Below are positions 33,067 through 41,547 of a stretch of 64,000 bases of DNA, one piece after another. Every line of letters starts with the position of its first letter. The stretch's first letter is position 1. The notes under the pieces were generated by a model. The model was not told the DNA's origin. It saw nothing but the letters and a program-made list of their open reading frames with translations, and ran no database searches. The position numbers and the translations under genes are program-made. The DNA is from Dyella terrae (GTDB taxonomy: Bacteria > Pseudomonadota > Gammaproteobacteria > Xanthomonadales > Rhodanobacteraceae), in NCBI RefSeq assembly GCF_022394535.1, contig NZ_CP089414.1, positions 3,286,001 through 3,350,000 on the forward strand, in the 5' to 3' direction.

Positions 33067-33837
33067 ATGGCAGCACGCAAGGGCAAAGGCCGACAGGCCG
33101 TCCGCAACAGCAACGGCAGCATGCCGGGTTGGGGCTGGGCTGTTATCGGCATCCTGATCGGTGCGGTGCTGATGTTTGCCATGCGTGGCCACCTGCCCAT
33201 GGCGCCAAACCCCAGCGAAGGCCCGCAGCCGAACGCGCAGGCCACCGCGCAACGCGGCAGCGATGCCGGTGCTGCAGGCAGCGAATCCACCTCCGCCACG
33301 GACAACGGCAACACGCCGACGGCAGCGAAGAAGCCGCAGTACGACTTCTACTCCGTGCTGTCGGAGAAGGAAGTGCGCATCCCCGATGCCGTGATCAGTG
33401 CGCAAGCCAAGGCCGAGCAGCAGCAGAAGCAACAGGCCGCGCAGCAGGCGGCGCAGGCCGCTGCCCAGCAGCAAGCACAGGCGGCAGCGCAGAAGCCCGC
33501 ACCGGGCCCTGCTGCCGTGAGCGAAGCCATCACGCCCGCACCGGAGTCGGCGGTGCATGCCCCGGCACCCACCGCTGCCGCTCCGGCAGCCACACCGGCC
33601 AGCAGTGGTTACCTGCTGCAGGTTGGCGCGTTCCCCAGCGCCGCCGACGCCGAAACGCTGAAGGCCAAGCTGGCCATGCAGGGTTTTGTCGCCAACGTGT
33701 CCCCGGTGAGCGTCAACGGCCAGACCTACAATCGAGTGCGCCTGGGCCCGTTCCATTCCGCCACGGAACTGGAATCGGCAAAGCAGCGTCTCTCTTCGGC
33801 GGGCATCAATGCCATCGCACTGAAGGAAGGTCGCTAA
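33067..33837 (+). CDS. SPOR-domain membrane protein (FtsN-like)
   Basis: A 256-residue protein with a basic cytoplasmic N-terminus, one membrane helix (GWGWAVIGILIGAVLMFAM, about residues 21-39), a long Ala/Gln/Pro-rich linker and a C-terminal SPOR domain (SGYLLQVGAFPSAADAETL... VRLGPFHSATELESAKQRL). SPOR domains bind glycan strands stripped of stem peptides at the division septum. It starts directly after argS. The last 169 bases, including the stop, occur again at 37424-37592 beyond the autotransporter gene. A strong terminator follows. Confidence 0.9.
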   Translation: MAARKGKGRQAVRNSNGSMPGWGWAVIGILIGAVLMFAMRGHLPMAPNPSEGPQPNAQATAQRGSDAGAAGSESTSATDNGNTPTAAKKPQYDFYSVLSEKEVRIPDAVISAQAKAEQQQKQQAAQQAAQAAAQQQAQAAAQKPAPGPAAVSEAITPAPESAVHAPAPTAAAPAATPASSGYLLQVGAFPSAADAETLKAKLAMQGFVANVSPVSVNGQTYNRVRLGPFHSATELESAKQRLSSAGINAIALKEGR

Positions 33838-33839
33838 GC
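33671..33839 (+). repeat. Direct repeat copy 1 (3' end of the SPOR gene)
   Basis: This segment aligns without gaps to 37424-37592 (offset 3753). I count about 13 mismatches in the first 70 or so positions, and only one (t33789 versus c37542) in the last 100. The two copies lie in the same orientation and bracket the autotransporter gene. Confidence 0.9.
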
Positions 33840-33866
33840 GGCCATCGCTCCATTCGTTACACAAGA

Positions 33867-33896
33867 AAAGGCCGTGTCTCGCGACACGGCCTTTTT
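33867..33896. terminator. Terminator after argS-SPOR gene
   Basis: Arms 33867-33878 and 33883-33894 (AAAGGCCGTGTC) with a TCGC loop and T5 on the plus strand. The A-run on the other side makes it usable for the leftward autotransporter gene as well. Confidence 0.87.
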
Positions 33897-33976
33897 GTTT
33901 GCGTCGTTCGATAAAACGAACTGCACCTACGCTACGACGATGACGGACAGCGCTAACGCGGCCCGCCCTATCCGGG

Positions 33977-36900
33977 TCAGAACTGCCAGCGTACGCCCAT
34001 GCCCGCGCTCCAGCCCTGTTCGCCCGCGCCGCCAGTATCGGCCTGGTAATCGGCATTGGCATACACCGAAACCGTACGCGTCAATACACCCGTGATACCC
34101 GCACCCAGCTGCCACGCCTGACCCCAGCTGCCGGTGGTGAAGGTATTGCTGACACCCCAGGCATCGCTGGCCACAGTGACATTGCTTGCGCTGCCCGAAC
34201 TCCACAAGTAGTTCACCCGCATCCACGGGGTCCAACGCTGACCGTTACCGGTGACAAACGTCTTCCCAAGGTTTGCACCTACACGACCCAGCCATGCGCC
34301 GGCATCCTGCGGTGTTACGCGCAGACCATCGGCGTCGTTAAACGCGTTGGTTTTCAGGGACTGATAAATAACCTGCGCCTGCGGCTCGATCCGCACGTCA
34401 TCCGCAAACACGAACGGATAGCCGCCTTCCAGCGAATACGTCCAGCCGTGCGTCTTCATATCAGCCATGTCATAACCGCGATAGGCGGTATCCACGCGCG
34501 TGTTGTAGTAATTGCGCGCTACCACGCCATCCAAATAGAAGCCGCTTCCGTGCACATACGTGCCCGTGGCTGCCACACTGCTCGCATTCATGCGCATCGC
34601 ACTGCTGCCGTCGATGGCCTGCGGTGTGATACGCGACGTACCCCTGCTGCCATACATACCCAGTCGGAACGTCGATGCATCGCTGTCCATCCGCAGCCAT
34701 GTTCCACCGATTTGGACGCCACGATCGTTCTGATCGAAGTTGTAACCAAACTGACCGGCGCTCCGATTGGTGTGGTACTGATAGTTGCCACCGAACGCAC
34801 GTGCGTAGAGCTCATCGGTGTTACCGGCGGCGCTGACACCATCGCCGTGGATTTCACCGAGTCGGTCATACAGCGTACCCACGTTGCGTATGCCATAGGA
34901 CAACATGGCCGTCGATGCGCTGAGATACGACGGGACCTGTGGCACAACTTCAGGGCGTGGCGCAGGAGTCGGATCTGGCGTGGGCGTCGGGGCCGGATCC
35001 GGCGTGGGAGTTGGGGTAGGCACCGGGGTTGGATCAGGCACAACCGCATTTTGCAGGCGGTAATCCCAGTAGCCATTGCCCTGACCTGCCACGACACGTT
35101 GAGTGCCATCAGACGCGCCAGGCTGATAGGCAACGAGGTTATAGCGCCACGGACCAACCGCAACGTAGCCACCGGACAACGCGAAAGACGATGACGACGA
35201 TTGCCCCGCGACCTGAGCCAACGAGATGCCTTCGTTCGACTCCATCACACCATTCTTGTTGGTATCAGTGAGCGCACCATTACCCGAACCAGTGACTTTC
35301 AGGTACGTCGTGCCACTGGCATTGCCTTCCACGAGCACGCGATCCGTAAACTGATTGGACAGCGACCCGCCATCATTGAGCACGGTATTCACCACGACGG
35401 TACCACCCGTACCGACCAGATCGCCATGCACCACGGCAGTCTTGTAGCTTCCCGCCGAAGGGGTAAATGCAGCGGTTCCCGCCAATGAAAGCTGTTGCAT
35501 ATCGGAGCTGGCGGTGATGTTCCAGGTGCTGCTGCCGTCAATATTGACCTTGTTCGCGTTCTGCAGCGCACCGGTCAACGATGAGCCCTGAGTCAGCACC
35601 ACATTGGCCGTCGTCGATGCATCCGCTTTCACGTCGCCCACCAACGCGACGTTGCCGTTGGCCGTCAGGTCAACAGAAGTCCCCGGCTTAGTGACGTAAA
35701 GCAGTACACCATTGCCACCTGTAACCCGGGCAGCATCGGTGAGATTGACGACGTTTTGACCTGCCTCTGCATAGATCACGCTGTCCGTAACGGACGTAAC
35801 CGAACCGCCTGACATCTCAAATGCGTTATTGACTGATGCCGAGCCATCCGTGGTCAGGGACAGGCCGTGGCGCTGCCCGGTTACGGTGCTGTTTACAAGT
35901 ACGGCGGACCCATTGCCCAGCGCAACGCCATCGGCTCGCGAACCGCTTGTAGTGACGGTAGTACCAGTCGCACTGATGCTGCTCCCTGCGCTTAACGAGG
36001 CCAATCCGTGCGCATCACTACCAGCGGTGTTGATAACCGTACCATCCCCCAGCGTCATGGCGGCACCGTTGAAGGCGACGGCGCCATAGGCGCTGTTACC
36101 CGCGGTGGCGATGTTGAGCTGGCCTGTCGTGGTGATTAGGCTGCCGTTACCACTGGCCCGCAACCCCATTGCGCTGGTCCCAAGGGTGGTTATGGACGTA
36201 TTCCCATTCAGTTTCACCTGACCGCCGCTCTCGGCATCGACACCATAGGCGCCAGTGCCTGCGCTATCCCCGCCGAAGGTATGCACTTCATAATAGTCGG
36301 CAGTGGTGAGCTGGCTGCCACTGCCTATGGCGACCAGGCCACTGCTAGCCGCGCCGTTTGTTGTGATGTCAACACCGGTTAGCGCAATAACAGCGCCATT
36401 GCTCGCCACGACACCGTGAGAACTGCTTCCGCTAGTGTTGATCCCCGCATACGCCACCGTTGCACGCGTGCCGCTGTCCTGGGCGACAACGCCGTAGGCG
36501 TTGTCGCCTACCGTTTTGATAAGACCACCCGTAATCGACAGCAATCCACCCTGTTCCGCCAGTGCACCGTGAGCCGCTGCGCCCTGCGTTTCGACCTTCG
36601 GAGTGTAGGCGGTCAGGCTGGCAGCACCATACTGGGCGCTGCTATATAAGCCCACGCTATGGCTTCCAGTAGTCATCACACTGGTCGCCCCTCCCACCAA
36701 TACGACACCACCATCCGTAGCGCTAGCACCATACGAGGTGTCGCCGATCGTTTGGATGGATGCATCGTTCACTTCAATCGTCGAACCGGCATCAACCGAC
36801 CAGATACCGTCGGCCGAGCCGCCGCTTGTACTCAGCGACCCTTTGTTCAGCATGACGTGGCCGCCATTGGCGGCGTATGCACCATTTGAACGATCACCGG

Positions 36901-37204
36901 CGACGTTCACCGTGACACCGTTCGCTGTGATGTATGAGCCGGGATTTTCTGACCACAAACCAGCGGCATCATCCATGGTGACCGTCACCGTATCGCCATT
37001 CAAGGCAAGACGAGTGCCATCTTGCACAATGACCGGCTGGGTAAAGGTCGCAGCCAGTGTGTGGCCCTGAATAGCCATCCCCATCAGGAGTGCAGCTCCC
37101 ACTTTTTGCGGGCCGGATCGCTTGCCGCAGCTCTTCGCTAATTCGGACACTACCGTCCAGCTGCCCAACGCCGTGTTCCAGATCAATCTGTAAATCTGAT
37201 TCAT
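33977..37204 (-). CDS. Type V autotransporter with extended signal peptide (ESPR)
   Basis: A 1075-residue outer-membrane protein. It opens with MNQIYRLIWNTALGSWTVVS, the extended signal peptide region of large autotransporters, then a hydrophobic core ending near GHTLAATF. The passenger (about residues 53-700) is built of irregular Gly/Ser/Thr/Asn-rich beta-helix repeats with recurring YGxxA, HGVVA and TTG-type rungs, in the style of pertactin-like adhesins. A Pro-Thr-Asp linker (about 720-757) leads to a C-terminal beta-barrel domain that ends in WQF, with a terminal aromatic as expected for BAM recognition. AAAGGAAG lies ahead of the start. Binding partner unknown; adhesion is an inference. 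It is flanked by copies of the SPOR gene end. Confidence 0.9.
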   Translation of the reverse strand: MNQIYRLIWNTALGSWTVVSELAKSCGKRSGPQKVGAALLMGMAIQGHTLAATFTQPVIVQDGTRLALNGDTVTVTMDDAAGLWSENPGSYITANGVTVNVAGDRSNGAYAANGGHVMLNKGSLSTSGGSADGIWSVDAGSTIEVNDASIQTIGDTSYGASATDGGVVLVGGATSVMTTGSHSVGLYSSAQYGAASLTAYTPKVETQGAAAHGALAEQGGLLSITGGLIKTVGDNAYGVVAQDSGTRATVAYAGINTSGSSSHGVVASNGAVIALTGVDITTNGAASSGLVAIGSGSQLTTADYYEVHTFGGDSAGTGAYGVDAESGGQVKLNGNTSITTLGTSAMGLRASGNGSLITTTGQLNIATAGNSAYGAVAFNGAAMTLGDGTVINTAGSDAHGLASLSAGSSISATGTTVTTSGSRADGVALGNGSAVLVNSTVTGQRHGLSLTTDGSASVNNAFEMSGGSVTSVTDSVIYAEAGQNVVNLTDAARVTGGNGVLLYVTKPGTSVDLTANGNVALVGDVKADASTTANVVLTQGSSLTGALQNANKVNIDGSSTWNITASSDMQQLSLAGTAAFTPSAGSYKTAVVHGDLVGTGGTVVVNTVLNDGGSLSNQFTDRVLVEGNASGTTYLKVTGSGNGALTDTNKNGVMESNEGISLAQVAGQSSSSSFALSGGYVAVGPWRYNLVAYQPGASDGTQRVVAGQGNGYWDYRLQNAVVPDPTPVPTPTPTPDPAPTPTPDPTPAPRPEVVPQVPSYLSASTAMLSYGIRNVGTLYDRLGEIHGDGVSAAGNTDELYARAFGGNYQYHTNRSAGQFGYNFDQNDRGVQIGGTWLRMDSDASTFRLGMYGSRGTSRITPQAIDGSSAMRMNASSVAATGTYVHGSGFYLDGVVARNYYNTRVDTAYRGYDMADMKTHGWTYSLEGGYPFVFADDVRIEPQAQVIYQSLKTNAFNDADGLRVTPQDAGAWLGRVGANLGKTFVTGNGQRWTPWMRVNYLWSSGSASNVTVASDAWGVSNTFTTGSWGQAWQLGAGITGVLTRTVSVYANADYQADTGGAGEQGWSAGMGVRWQF

Positions 37205-37423
37205 TTCAGTACCGCTTCCTTTTCTAAATCACGACTGCGCGCGAGCACAGCCATCAAGGGCGGCATGTGCTCACAAGACCAACCGTGCTTTTTAGCGAGC
37301 GGAACCTATTGAACCAATCAGATACCCCCGAAATATGTAAGTTTTTTCGTTTGATATAAAACTCAGAAGAATCTCGTTGCATTGTTTTTCGGAATGACGG
37401 CGCCGAAACGCCGAGGGCTGCGA
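37205..37423. other. Upstream region of the autotransporter gene and junction with the SPOR remnant
   Basis: AT-rich compared with its surroundings (for example 37330-37390). It holds the ribosome-binding site AAAGGAAG of the autotransporter near 37217-37224. No promoter could be fixed with confidence. From about 37394 rightward it again shows diverged similarity to the SPOR reading frame (GAETPRAAMAMQSF against DAETLKAKLAMQGF). Confidence 0.5.
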
Positions 37424-37590
37424 TGGCTATGCAGAGTTTTGTCGCCAACGTATCGCCGGTAAGCGTCCATGGTCAGACCTACAGCCACATGCGCCTGGGC
37501 CCGTTCCATTCCGCCACGGAACTGGAATCGGCAAAGCAGCGCCTCTCTTCGGCGGGCATCAATGCCATCGCACTGAAGGAAGGTCGCTAA
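37394..37590 (+). pseudogene. Remnant of a SPOR-domain gene (3' end only)
   Basis: The plus strand here reads as the last 60-65 residues of the SPOR protein encoded at 33067-33837, through the same final residues INAIALKEGR and stop codon. There is no signal, membrane helix or start codon of its own. The last third is nearly identical to the intact gene and the first third is diverged. It is followed by its own terminator. It reads as one end of a duplication or recombination event around the autotransporter gene. Confidence 0.85.
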
Positions 37591-37592
37591 GC
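37424..37592 (+). repeat. Direct repeat copy 2 (SPOR gene 3' end)
   Basis: Partner of 33671-33839; 169 bases without gaps. Crossing-over between the copies would remove about 3.75 kb including the whole autotransporter gene and leave the SPOR gene intact. Confidence 0.9.
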
Positions 37593-37621
37593 AAGCCCGG
37601 CATCACGTCGATGCATGTATG

Positions 37622-37651
37622 AAAAGGCCGCACACCGTGCGGCCTTTTTTT
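37622..37651. terminator. Terminator between the SPOR remnant and the exported-protein gene
   Basis: Arms 37623-37633 (AAAGGCCGCAC) and 37637-37647, 3-base loop, T7 on the plus strand and A4 on the other side. It resembles, but is not a copy of, the terminator after the intact SPOR gene. Confidence 0.85.
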
Positions 37652-37655
37652 CGAC

Positions 37656-38291
37656 TCAATGAGCAGTGGGTTTGCCGAGGCAAGGCAGCACGACCTGCTT
37701 GAACACGGCATCGTCATCGGGCCAGCGGAACGCCACCGTCATCGACCCGCCGCCTTTGGCGGCCGGTACCTCGATGCGCAGGTTGTGGCCGCGCGTAGTG
37801 TCCGCTGTCCAGTGACGGACCAATGCATCGTCTAGCGAGAAACCAAACAGAAACGGCGTGCCCGTATCGAAGGGACCACCGTCGCCAAACCAGCCGCCGA
37901 CCTTGATTCGCACGGGCGCATCGTTGCCACTGGTCACCGTGATGGGCCCGCTGGCCGTCGCATCAGGCCCTTCATAAGGGTCCGTGTCGAAGCCGAGCAC
38001 CTTGGGATCGAACGTCAGCTCCGCCGAGACATGCGCCGAATCAGTGCGGCAGTTGAAAGCCAACGTCGCATTGGCGTGATAGGTCTTGTAGCTCGCCACG
38101 CCCGCCATGCGCGCGCGATACAGCGGCGCCTCCGGCACGGGCTTTTCGTGCAGCCATGCGTTGAACTTGCCCGTGGGAATGGCGCTCTGCGCGAAGGCCG
38201 TGGTGCTTGCGCACAGCGCGAGCATGCCAAGACATGCCGTGCTCCAGGTCAAGCATCGGCGAGACGTACGCTGGATGTGCTTTCGTTTCAT
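37656..38291 (-). CDS. Hypothetical exported protein
   Basis: A 211-residue protein of no family that I recognise. A twin-basic N-terminus and hydrophobic core (TACLGMLALCASTTAFAQS) form a signal peptide. The mature part looks beta-rich, with two Cys (CRTDS and the C-terminal LPCLGKP) that could form a disulfide. The start at 38291 (MKRKHIQRTS) is preferred over one at 38336. It is monocistronic, ending at a bidirectional terminator shared with the SPOR remnant. Confidence 0.6.
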   Translation of the reverse strand: MKRKHIQRTSRRCLTWSTACLGMLALCASTTAFAQSAIPTGKFNAWLHEKPVPEAPLYRARMAGVASYKTYHANATLAFNCRTDSAHVSAELTFDPKVLGFDTDPYEGPDATASGPITVTSGNDAPVRIKVGGWFGDGGPFDTGTPFLFGFSLDDALVRHWTADTTRGHNLRIEVPAAKGGGSMTVAFRWPDDDAVFKQVVLPCLGKPTAH

Positions 38292-38604
38292 GAGGCAGCG
38301 ATCCTTTCCTTGGGAACAGGTCGATCGATCCGGCACTGCGCAGGAGACCGCGCGACGACTTTCCTATGGTGCGCCCGAGGCAGCTCATAGGCTGATCGTT
38401 ACACGGGAAGATGTGTCCGCGTTGATAGTGTCGGCAAACATTAGCAGTCCGGCTACGAAGCGACGACAGCCAGTAGCGCTGCGCCAGCGCGTGATCTTCT
38501 ACTTGGCCAAAGCATGGCTTTCGTCGCCTGACGATCTTGACCGTCGAGCACCCAAAGAAAAAACCGCGCAAACGCGCGGCTTTTCACATATGCCCTGCAG
38601 TCTG
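38292..38604. other. Intergenic region with the terminator of the bdhA operon
   Basis: Contains the upstream sequence of the exported-protein gene and, at 38557-38585, a hairpin (arms 38564-38569 and 38574-38579, CCGCGC) followed by T-runs on the minus strand. No gene or clear promoter was recognised in the rest. Confidence 0.5.
38557..38585 (-). terminator. Terminator of the 3-hydroxybutyrate operon
   Basis: GC stem CCGCGC/GCGCGG with an AAAC loop and a TTTTTT tract on the minus strand, 20 bases after the last gene of the operon. Confidence 0.75.
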
Positions 38605-39465
38605 TCAGCTTTTGCGCTTCAGCCGGATCAGGCCGGAGATGTCGTCGTCGCCATAACCCTGGCTCATCAGTTCCGCATAGTCCGCTAGCGAGCGTTCGAT
38701 GACGTTGCGACTGGTGCCTGCGTTCTCCGCAATGCGACGCACGATGCCGAGATCTTTGTGCAGCAGGCCCAGTTTGAAGCCGACGCTGAACTCGTTACTC
38801 AGCATGGTGGCACCACGCTTTTCAAGGAACCAGTTGCCAGCCGCGCCCGCACCGAGCGTGGGCAGCAGGCGTTCCGGATCAAGGCCGAGTGCTTCGGCGA
38901 GTGCGAGGCCTTCGCACACGCCCTGCGCAATGCCAGCAACGAGCACTTGGTTCACTGCTTTGGTCGCCTGCCCGGCGCCAACGTCACCCAGGTGCGTGAC
39001 GCGCAGCGCGTAGGCTTCCAACACTGGGCGTGCGCGTTCGAGTACATCCGCCTCACCGCCGACCATCACAGACAGCTTGCCGTTCTTTGCGCCTTCCACG
39101 CCGCCGGACACGGGGGCGTCGAGGAAATGCGCACCCACCGCCGCCAGCTTGGCCGCGGCCTGCTTGGCGGTATCCGGCGCAACGGTGGAGTGATCCACCA
39201 CGATGGCGCCCTTCTTCAGATGCGGCGCGAGTGCATCGACGGTATTGAGCACGTCGGCATCGGCGGTAACGCACAGCGCGATCACGTCGCACTGCTGGGC
39301 GATGTCCGCCAGCGACGGTGCGGCAACGCCGAGTTCCTTCGCCACCGCATCCGCATTGGACTGCGTGCGACTGGCGACGGCATGAAGCAGGCCGTGCGCT
39401 TTGAGATGGCCGGCCATCGGCGTGCCCATAGCGCCGAGTCCGATAAATGCTGCCTTGATTGTCAT
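38605..39465 (-). CDS. NAD(P)-dependent 3-hydroxyisobutyrate dehydrogenase-like oxidoreductase
   Basis: A 286-residue beta-hydroxyacid dehydrogenase. The N-terminal nucleotide motif is FIGLGAMGTPMAGHL, the substrate loop is DAPVSGGVEGAKNG, and the catalytic Lys sits in GAGQATKAVNQ. Members oxidise 3-hydroxyisobutyrate, tartronate semialdehyde or succinic semialdehyde; which one cannot be told. Start 39465 has CAGGAA seven bases upstream. It is the last gene of a leftward run after bdhA, adc and the patatin gene, 20 bases behind the patatin stop. Confidence 0.85.
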   Translation of the reverse strand: MTIKAAFIGLGAMGTPMAGHLKAHGLLHAVASRTQSNADAVAKELGVAAPSLADIAQQCDVIALCVTADADVLNTVDALAPHLKKGAIVVDHSTVAPDTAKQAAAKLAAVGAHFLDAPVSGGVEGAKNGKLSVMVGGEADVLERARPVLEAYALRVTHLGDVGAGQATKAVNQVLVAGIAQGVCEGLALAEALGLDPERLLPTLGAGAAGNWFLEKRGATMLSNEFSVGFKLGLLHKDLGIVRRIAENAGTSRNVIERSLADYAELMSQGYGDDDISGLIRLKRKS

Positions 39466-39485
39466 GGATGTTCCTGCAGGGTCAA

Positions 39486-40682
39486 TCAATCTTCACAGTG
39501 GACGTCATGCGTCACGAAGGGGTGTTCAGGCGCCGGCTTCTCGAACCACTGCGGTTCTTCCAGCGTGCACTGCATGTCTTCCATGCCGCTGCTCCAGTGC
39601 TGGCGCATGCTGTCGACGCTGAACTCGTAATCCTTGTAGTGCCCTTCGTACGGCTTGTTTCGGTAGATCAGGTGGAACAGGTTCACCACGGCGCTGTTGG
39701 AGTAAACCTCCGCCTGACGGTAGGCGTGATGCTTGCGCTGGTCTTCCGGCACCAGCGCCATCAGATCGTGAAGTATGCGCTGCTGGCGCTGGCGTTGCGC
39801 CATGTATTCGGTGATCAGGCGCGTGCGGCTGGAGTACTGGATGTCCTTGGCGCGCGATGTGACTTCGGCCAGGTCGCGCGGCACCTCGCCGCGAGAACTC
39901 CACAGGTCAACCTGGAAGACCAGCGAGTCACGACACGAGGCATCCGACAGGACTTTATACAGTGGCGTGTTGGAGACCATGCCGCCATCCCAATAAAACT
40001 CACCATCGATCTCGACGGCTGGGAACCCCGGCGGCAACGCGCCGGACGCCATGAAATGCTCAACGCGAAGCTCGCCTTCGGTGTTGTCGAAGTACGCGAA
40101 GTTGCCGGTACGGATGTTGACCGCGCCGACCGATACGCGCATGGCGGTCTTGTGGTTGATGCGGTCGAAATCGACCAGACGTTCCAGCGTGGTCTTCAGC
40201 GGCGAGGTGTCGTACCAGCTCGCGGTGGTCGGCGATGCGCGCCACGGCCACAGTGGGAACGGCCGAGGCGTGAAGAAGCCCGGCTGGCCTTCCACCAGTG
40301 CGCGCCACGCGGCCCAACCGCTTACGCCGTTCTGCCACGGCAACTCCCACGCGCTAGGGTCGAGCGGCGCTGTGGGCCAGACGGGGAACAACGGTGCACG
40401 GGTGATCGTCTGCCAGAATTCGCGCAGCCGCTCGACGCGATGCTCGGGCGCATTACCGGCAATGACGGCCGCGTTGAGCGCGCCGATGGAGATGCCGGCG
40501 ATCCAATTGGGATGGATGCCGGCTGCGTCCAGCGCTTCGTACACGCCGGCCTGATACGCACCCAGCGCACCACCACCTTGCAGCACCAGTGCGGTGGTTT
40601 TGTATTGCTTATGGAGCTGTCGCAGCTGGTCTTGATCGGACAGCTTCGATGCCGGCGAGTTTTTACGGACGTCCATACGCAT
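39486..40682 (-). CDS. Patatin-like phospholipase/hydrolase (DUF3734 type)
   Basis: A 398-residue serine hydrolase. The oxyanion loop is LVLQGGGALGAYQAGVYEAL, the nucleophile Ser65 lies in GISIGALN (GxSxG), and the partner Asp lies in WDGGMVSNTP. The C-terminal third, with YSSRTRLITEYMAQRQRQ and NLFHLIYRNKPYEGHYKDYE, fits the DUF3734 extension that follows patatin domains in Proteobacteria. Such genes often sit next to 3-hydroxybutyrate dehydrogenase genes, which suggests a lipid or polyester substrate, but that is inference. The adc stop lies 10 bases upstream. Confidence 0.87.
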   Translation of the reverse strand: MRMDVRKNSPASKLSDQDQLRQLHKQYKTTALVLQGGGALGAYQAGVYEALDAAGIHPNWIAGISIGALNAAVIAGNAPEHRVERLREFWQTITRAPLFPVWPTAPLDPSAWELPWQNGVSGWAAWRALVEGQPGFFTPRPFPLWPWRASPTTASWYDTSPLKTTLERLVDFDRINHKTAMRVSVGAVNIRTGNFAYFDNTEGELRVEHFMASGALPPGFPAVEIDGEFYWDGGMVSNTPLYKVLSDASCRDSLVFQVDLWSSRGEVPRDLAEVTSRAKDIQYSSRTRLITEYMAQRQRQQRILHDLMALVPEDQRKHHAYRQAEVYSNSAVVNLFHLIYRNKPYEGHYKDYEFSVDSMRQHWSSGMEDMQCTLEEPQWFEKPAPEHPFVTHDVHCED

Positions 40683-40692
40683 CAGCCTCAGC

Positions 40693-41433
40693 TTAGTCAG
40701 CCAAATAGTCGTACACCACCGTGCCCAGGTCGAGGGTCAGGTCGGTAATGAAATGCATCGCAGACTCCACCTTCAGTACCGGCAGCTCAGCCACCGGTGC
40801 CAGCGCGTGGGGATGCAGTTCCAGCGCGCCAGGGCCTGTCCAGGCACCCTTGAGCGTGACATTGGTGGTGTAGTAACGGACCAGCTCGCAGATGCGCGGC
40901 GTGCCATCCACGTGCGGGATGATCTTGAGCAGGAAGTTGGGCGCGGCCAGCGAAGCCAGTACGGCCTTCTCATCGGCCGGGCGATGCTTGAAGCCCATGG
41001 TGCCCTTGGCCACGCGCACTTTGCCGTAATCGAGCGTGCCGACCAGGGTGTCGATCTCGGTCTCCAGCACGGGGCTGGCGAGTTTCTTGGGAAAGCCCCA
41101 CAGCTCACGGCCACCGGCGATGGGCGGATGGTCGTTCAGATACATGGAGTGCACGTAGCCGCCGTGCTGGCCCTCGAAGCTGACCGGAATGACCTGACCC
41201 GATTCGGTGTAGTCGCCGAAACCGGTAGAGTCGGGCATGCGGATGAATTCGTACTTGACCAGCGGTTCGGTCACTTGCAACGGCTCGGGCACCACGGCGC
41301 GCAGCGCATCTATGTCCGTGCGATAGGTGATGACAAGAAACTCGCGGTTAACGAAGCGGTAAGGCCCCACGGGAAACGCGGGGCTGGTCAACGGCATGGC
41401 GAAGGCGTTGGCCTTCACGTCGGCAATCTTCAT
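40693..41433 (-). CDS. adc: Acetoacetate decarboxylase
   Basis: A 246-residue protein. The catalytic Schiff-base Lys lies in [12 protein letters not shown] (Lys116/Lys117, matching Lys115/116 of the clostridial enzyme). Acid residues flank it ([20 protein letters not shown]). It converts acetoacetate to acetone and CO2, or a homologue may act on related beta-keto acids. It lies between bdhA and the patatin gene on the same strand. A GC hairpin without a T-tract (41514-41538) stands between bdhA and adc and may tune the ratio of the two messages. Confidence 0.9.
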   Translation of the reverse strand: MKIADVKANAFAMPLTSPAFPVGPYRFVNREFLVITYRTDIDALRAVVPEPLQVTEPLVKYEFIRMPDSTGFGDYTESGQVIPVSFEGQHGGYVHSMYLNDHPPIAGGRELWGFPKKLASPVLETEIDTLVGTLDYGKVRVAKGTMGFKHRPADEKAVLASLAAPNFLLKIIPHVDGTPRICELVRYYTTNVTLKGAWTGPGALELHPHALAPVAELPVLKVESAMHFITDLTLDLGTVVYDYLAD

Positions 41434-41513
41434 GGCAGCAGTGCTCCTGGCAGCCCGCCCGCACAGCGCATGCTGGCCCGTGCGGACCGGTATCGATGAG
41501 ATACAGCGGGTGA

Positions 41514-41538
41514 CCCCGTCCGGCTTCGCCGGACGGGG
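41514..41538 (-). promoter_or_regulatory. Intergenic GC hairpin between bdhA and adc
   Basis: Perfect 10-bp arms (CCCCGTCCGG, 41514-41523, with 41529-41538) around a CTTCG loop. There is no T-tract on either strand, so it is more likely an mRNA-stabilising or processing hairpin than a terminator. Confidence 0.5.
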
Positions 41539-41547
41539 CGTGGCGAC

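Noticed and set aside
34965..35050. A CCGGATCC/GTGGGAGT-type imperfect tandem repeat
   Set aside because: It encodes the Pro-Thr-Asp linker of the autotransporter. It is a coding repeat between passenger and barrel, not a separate element.
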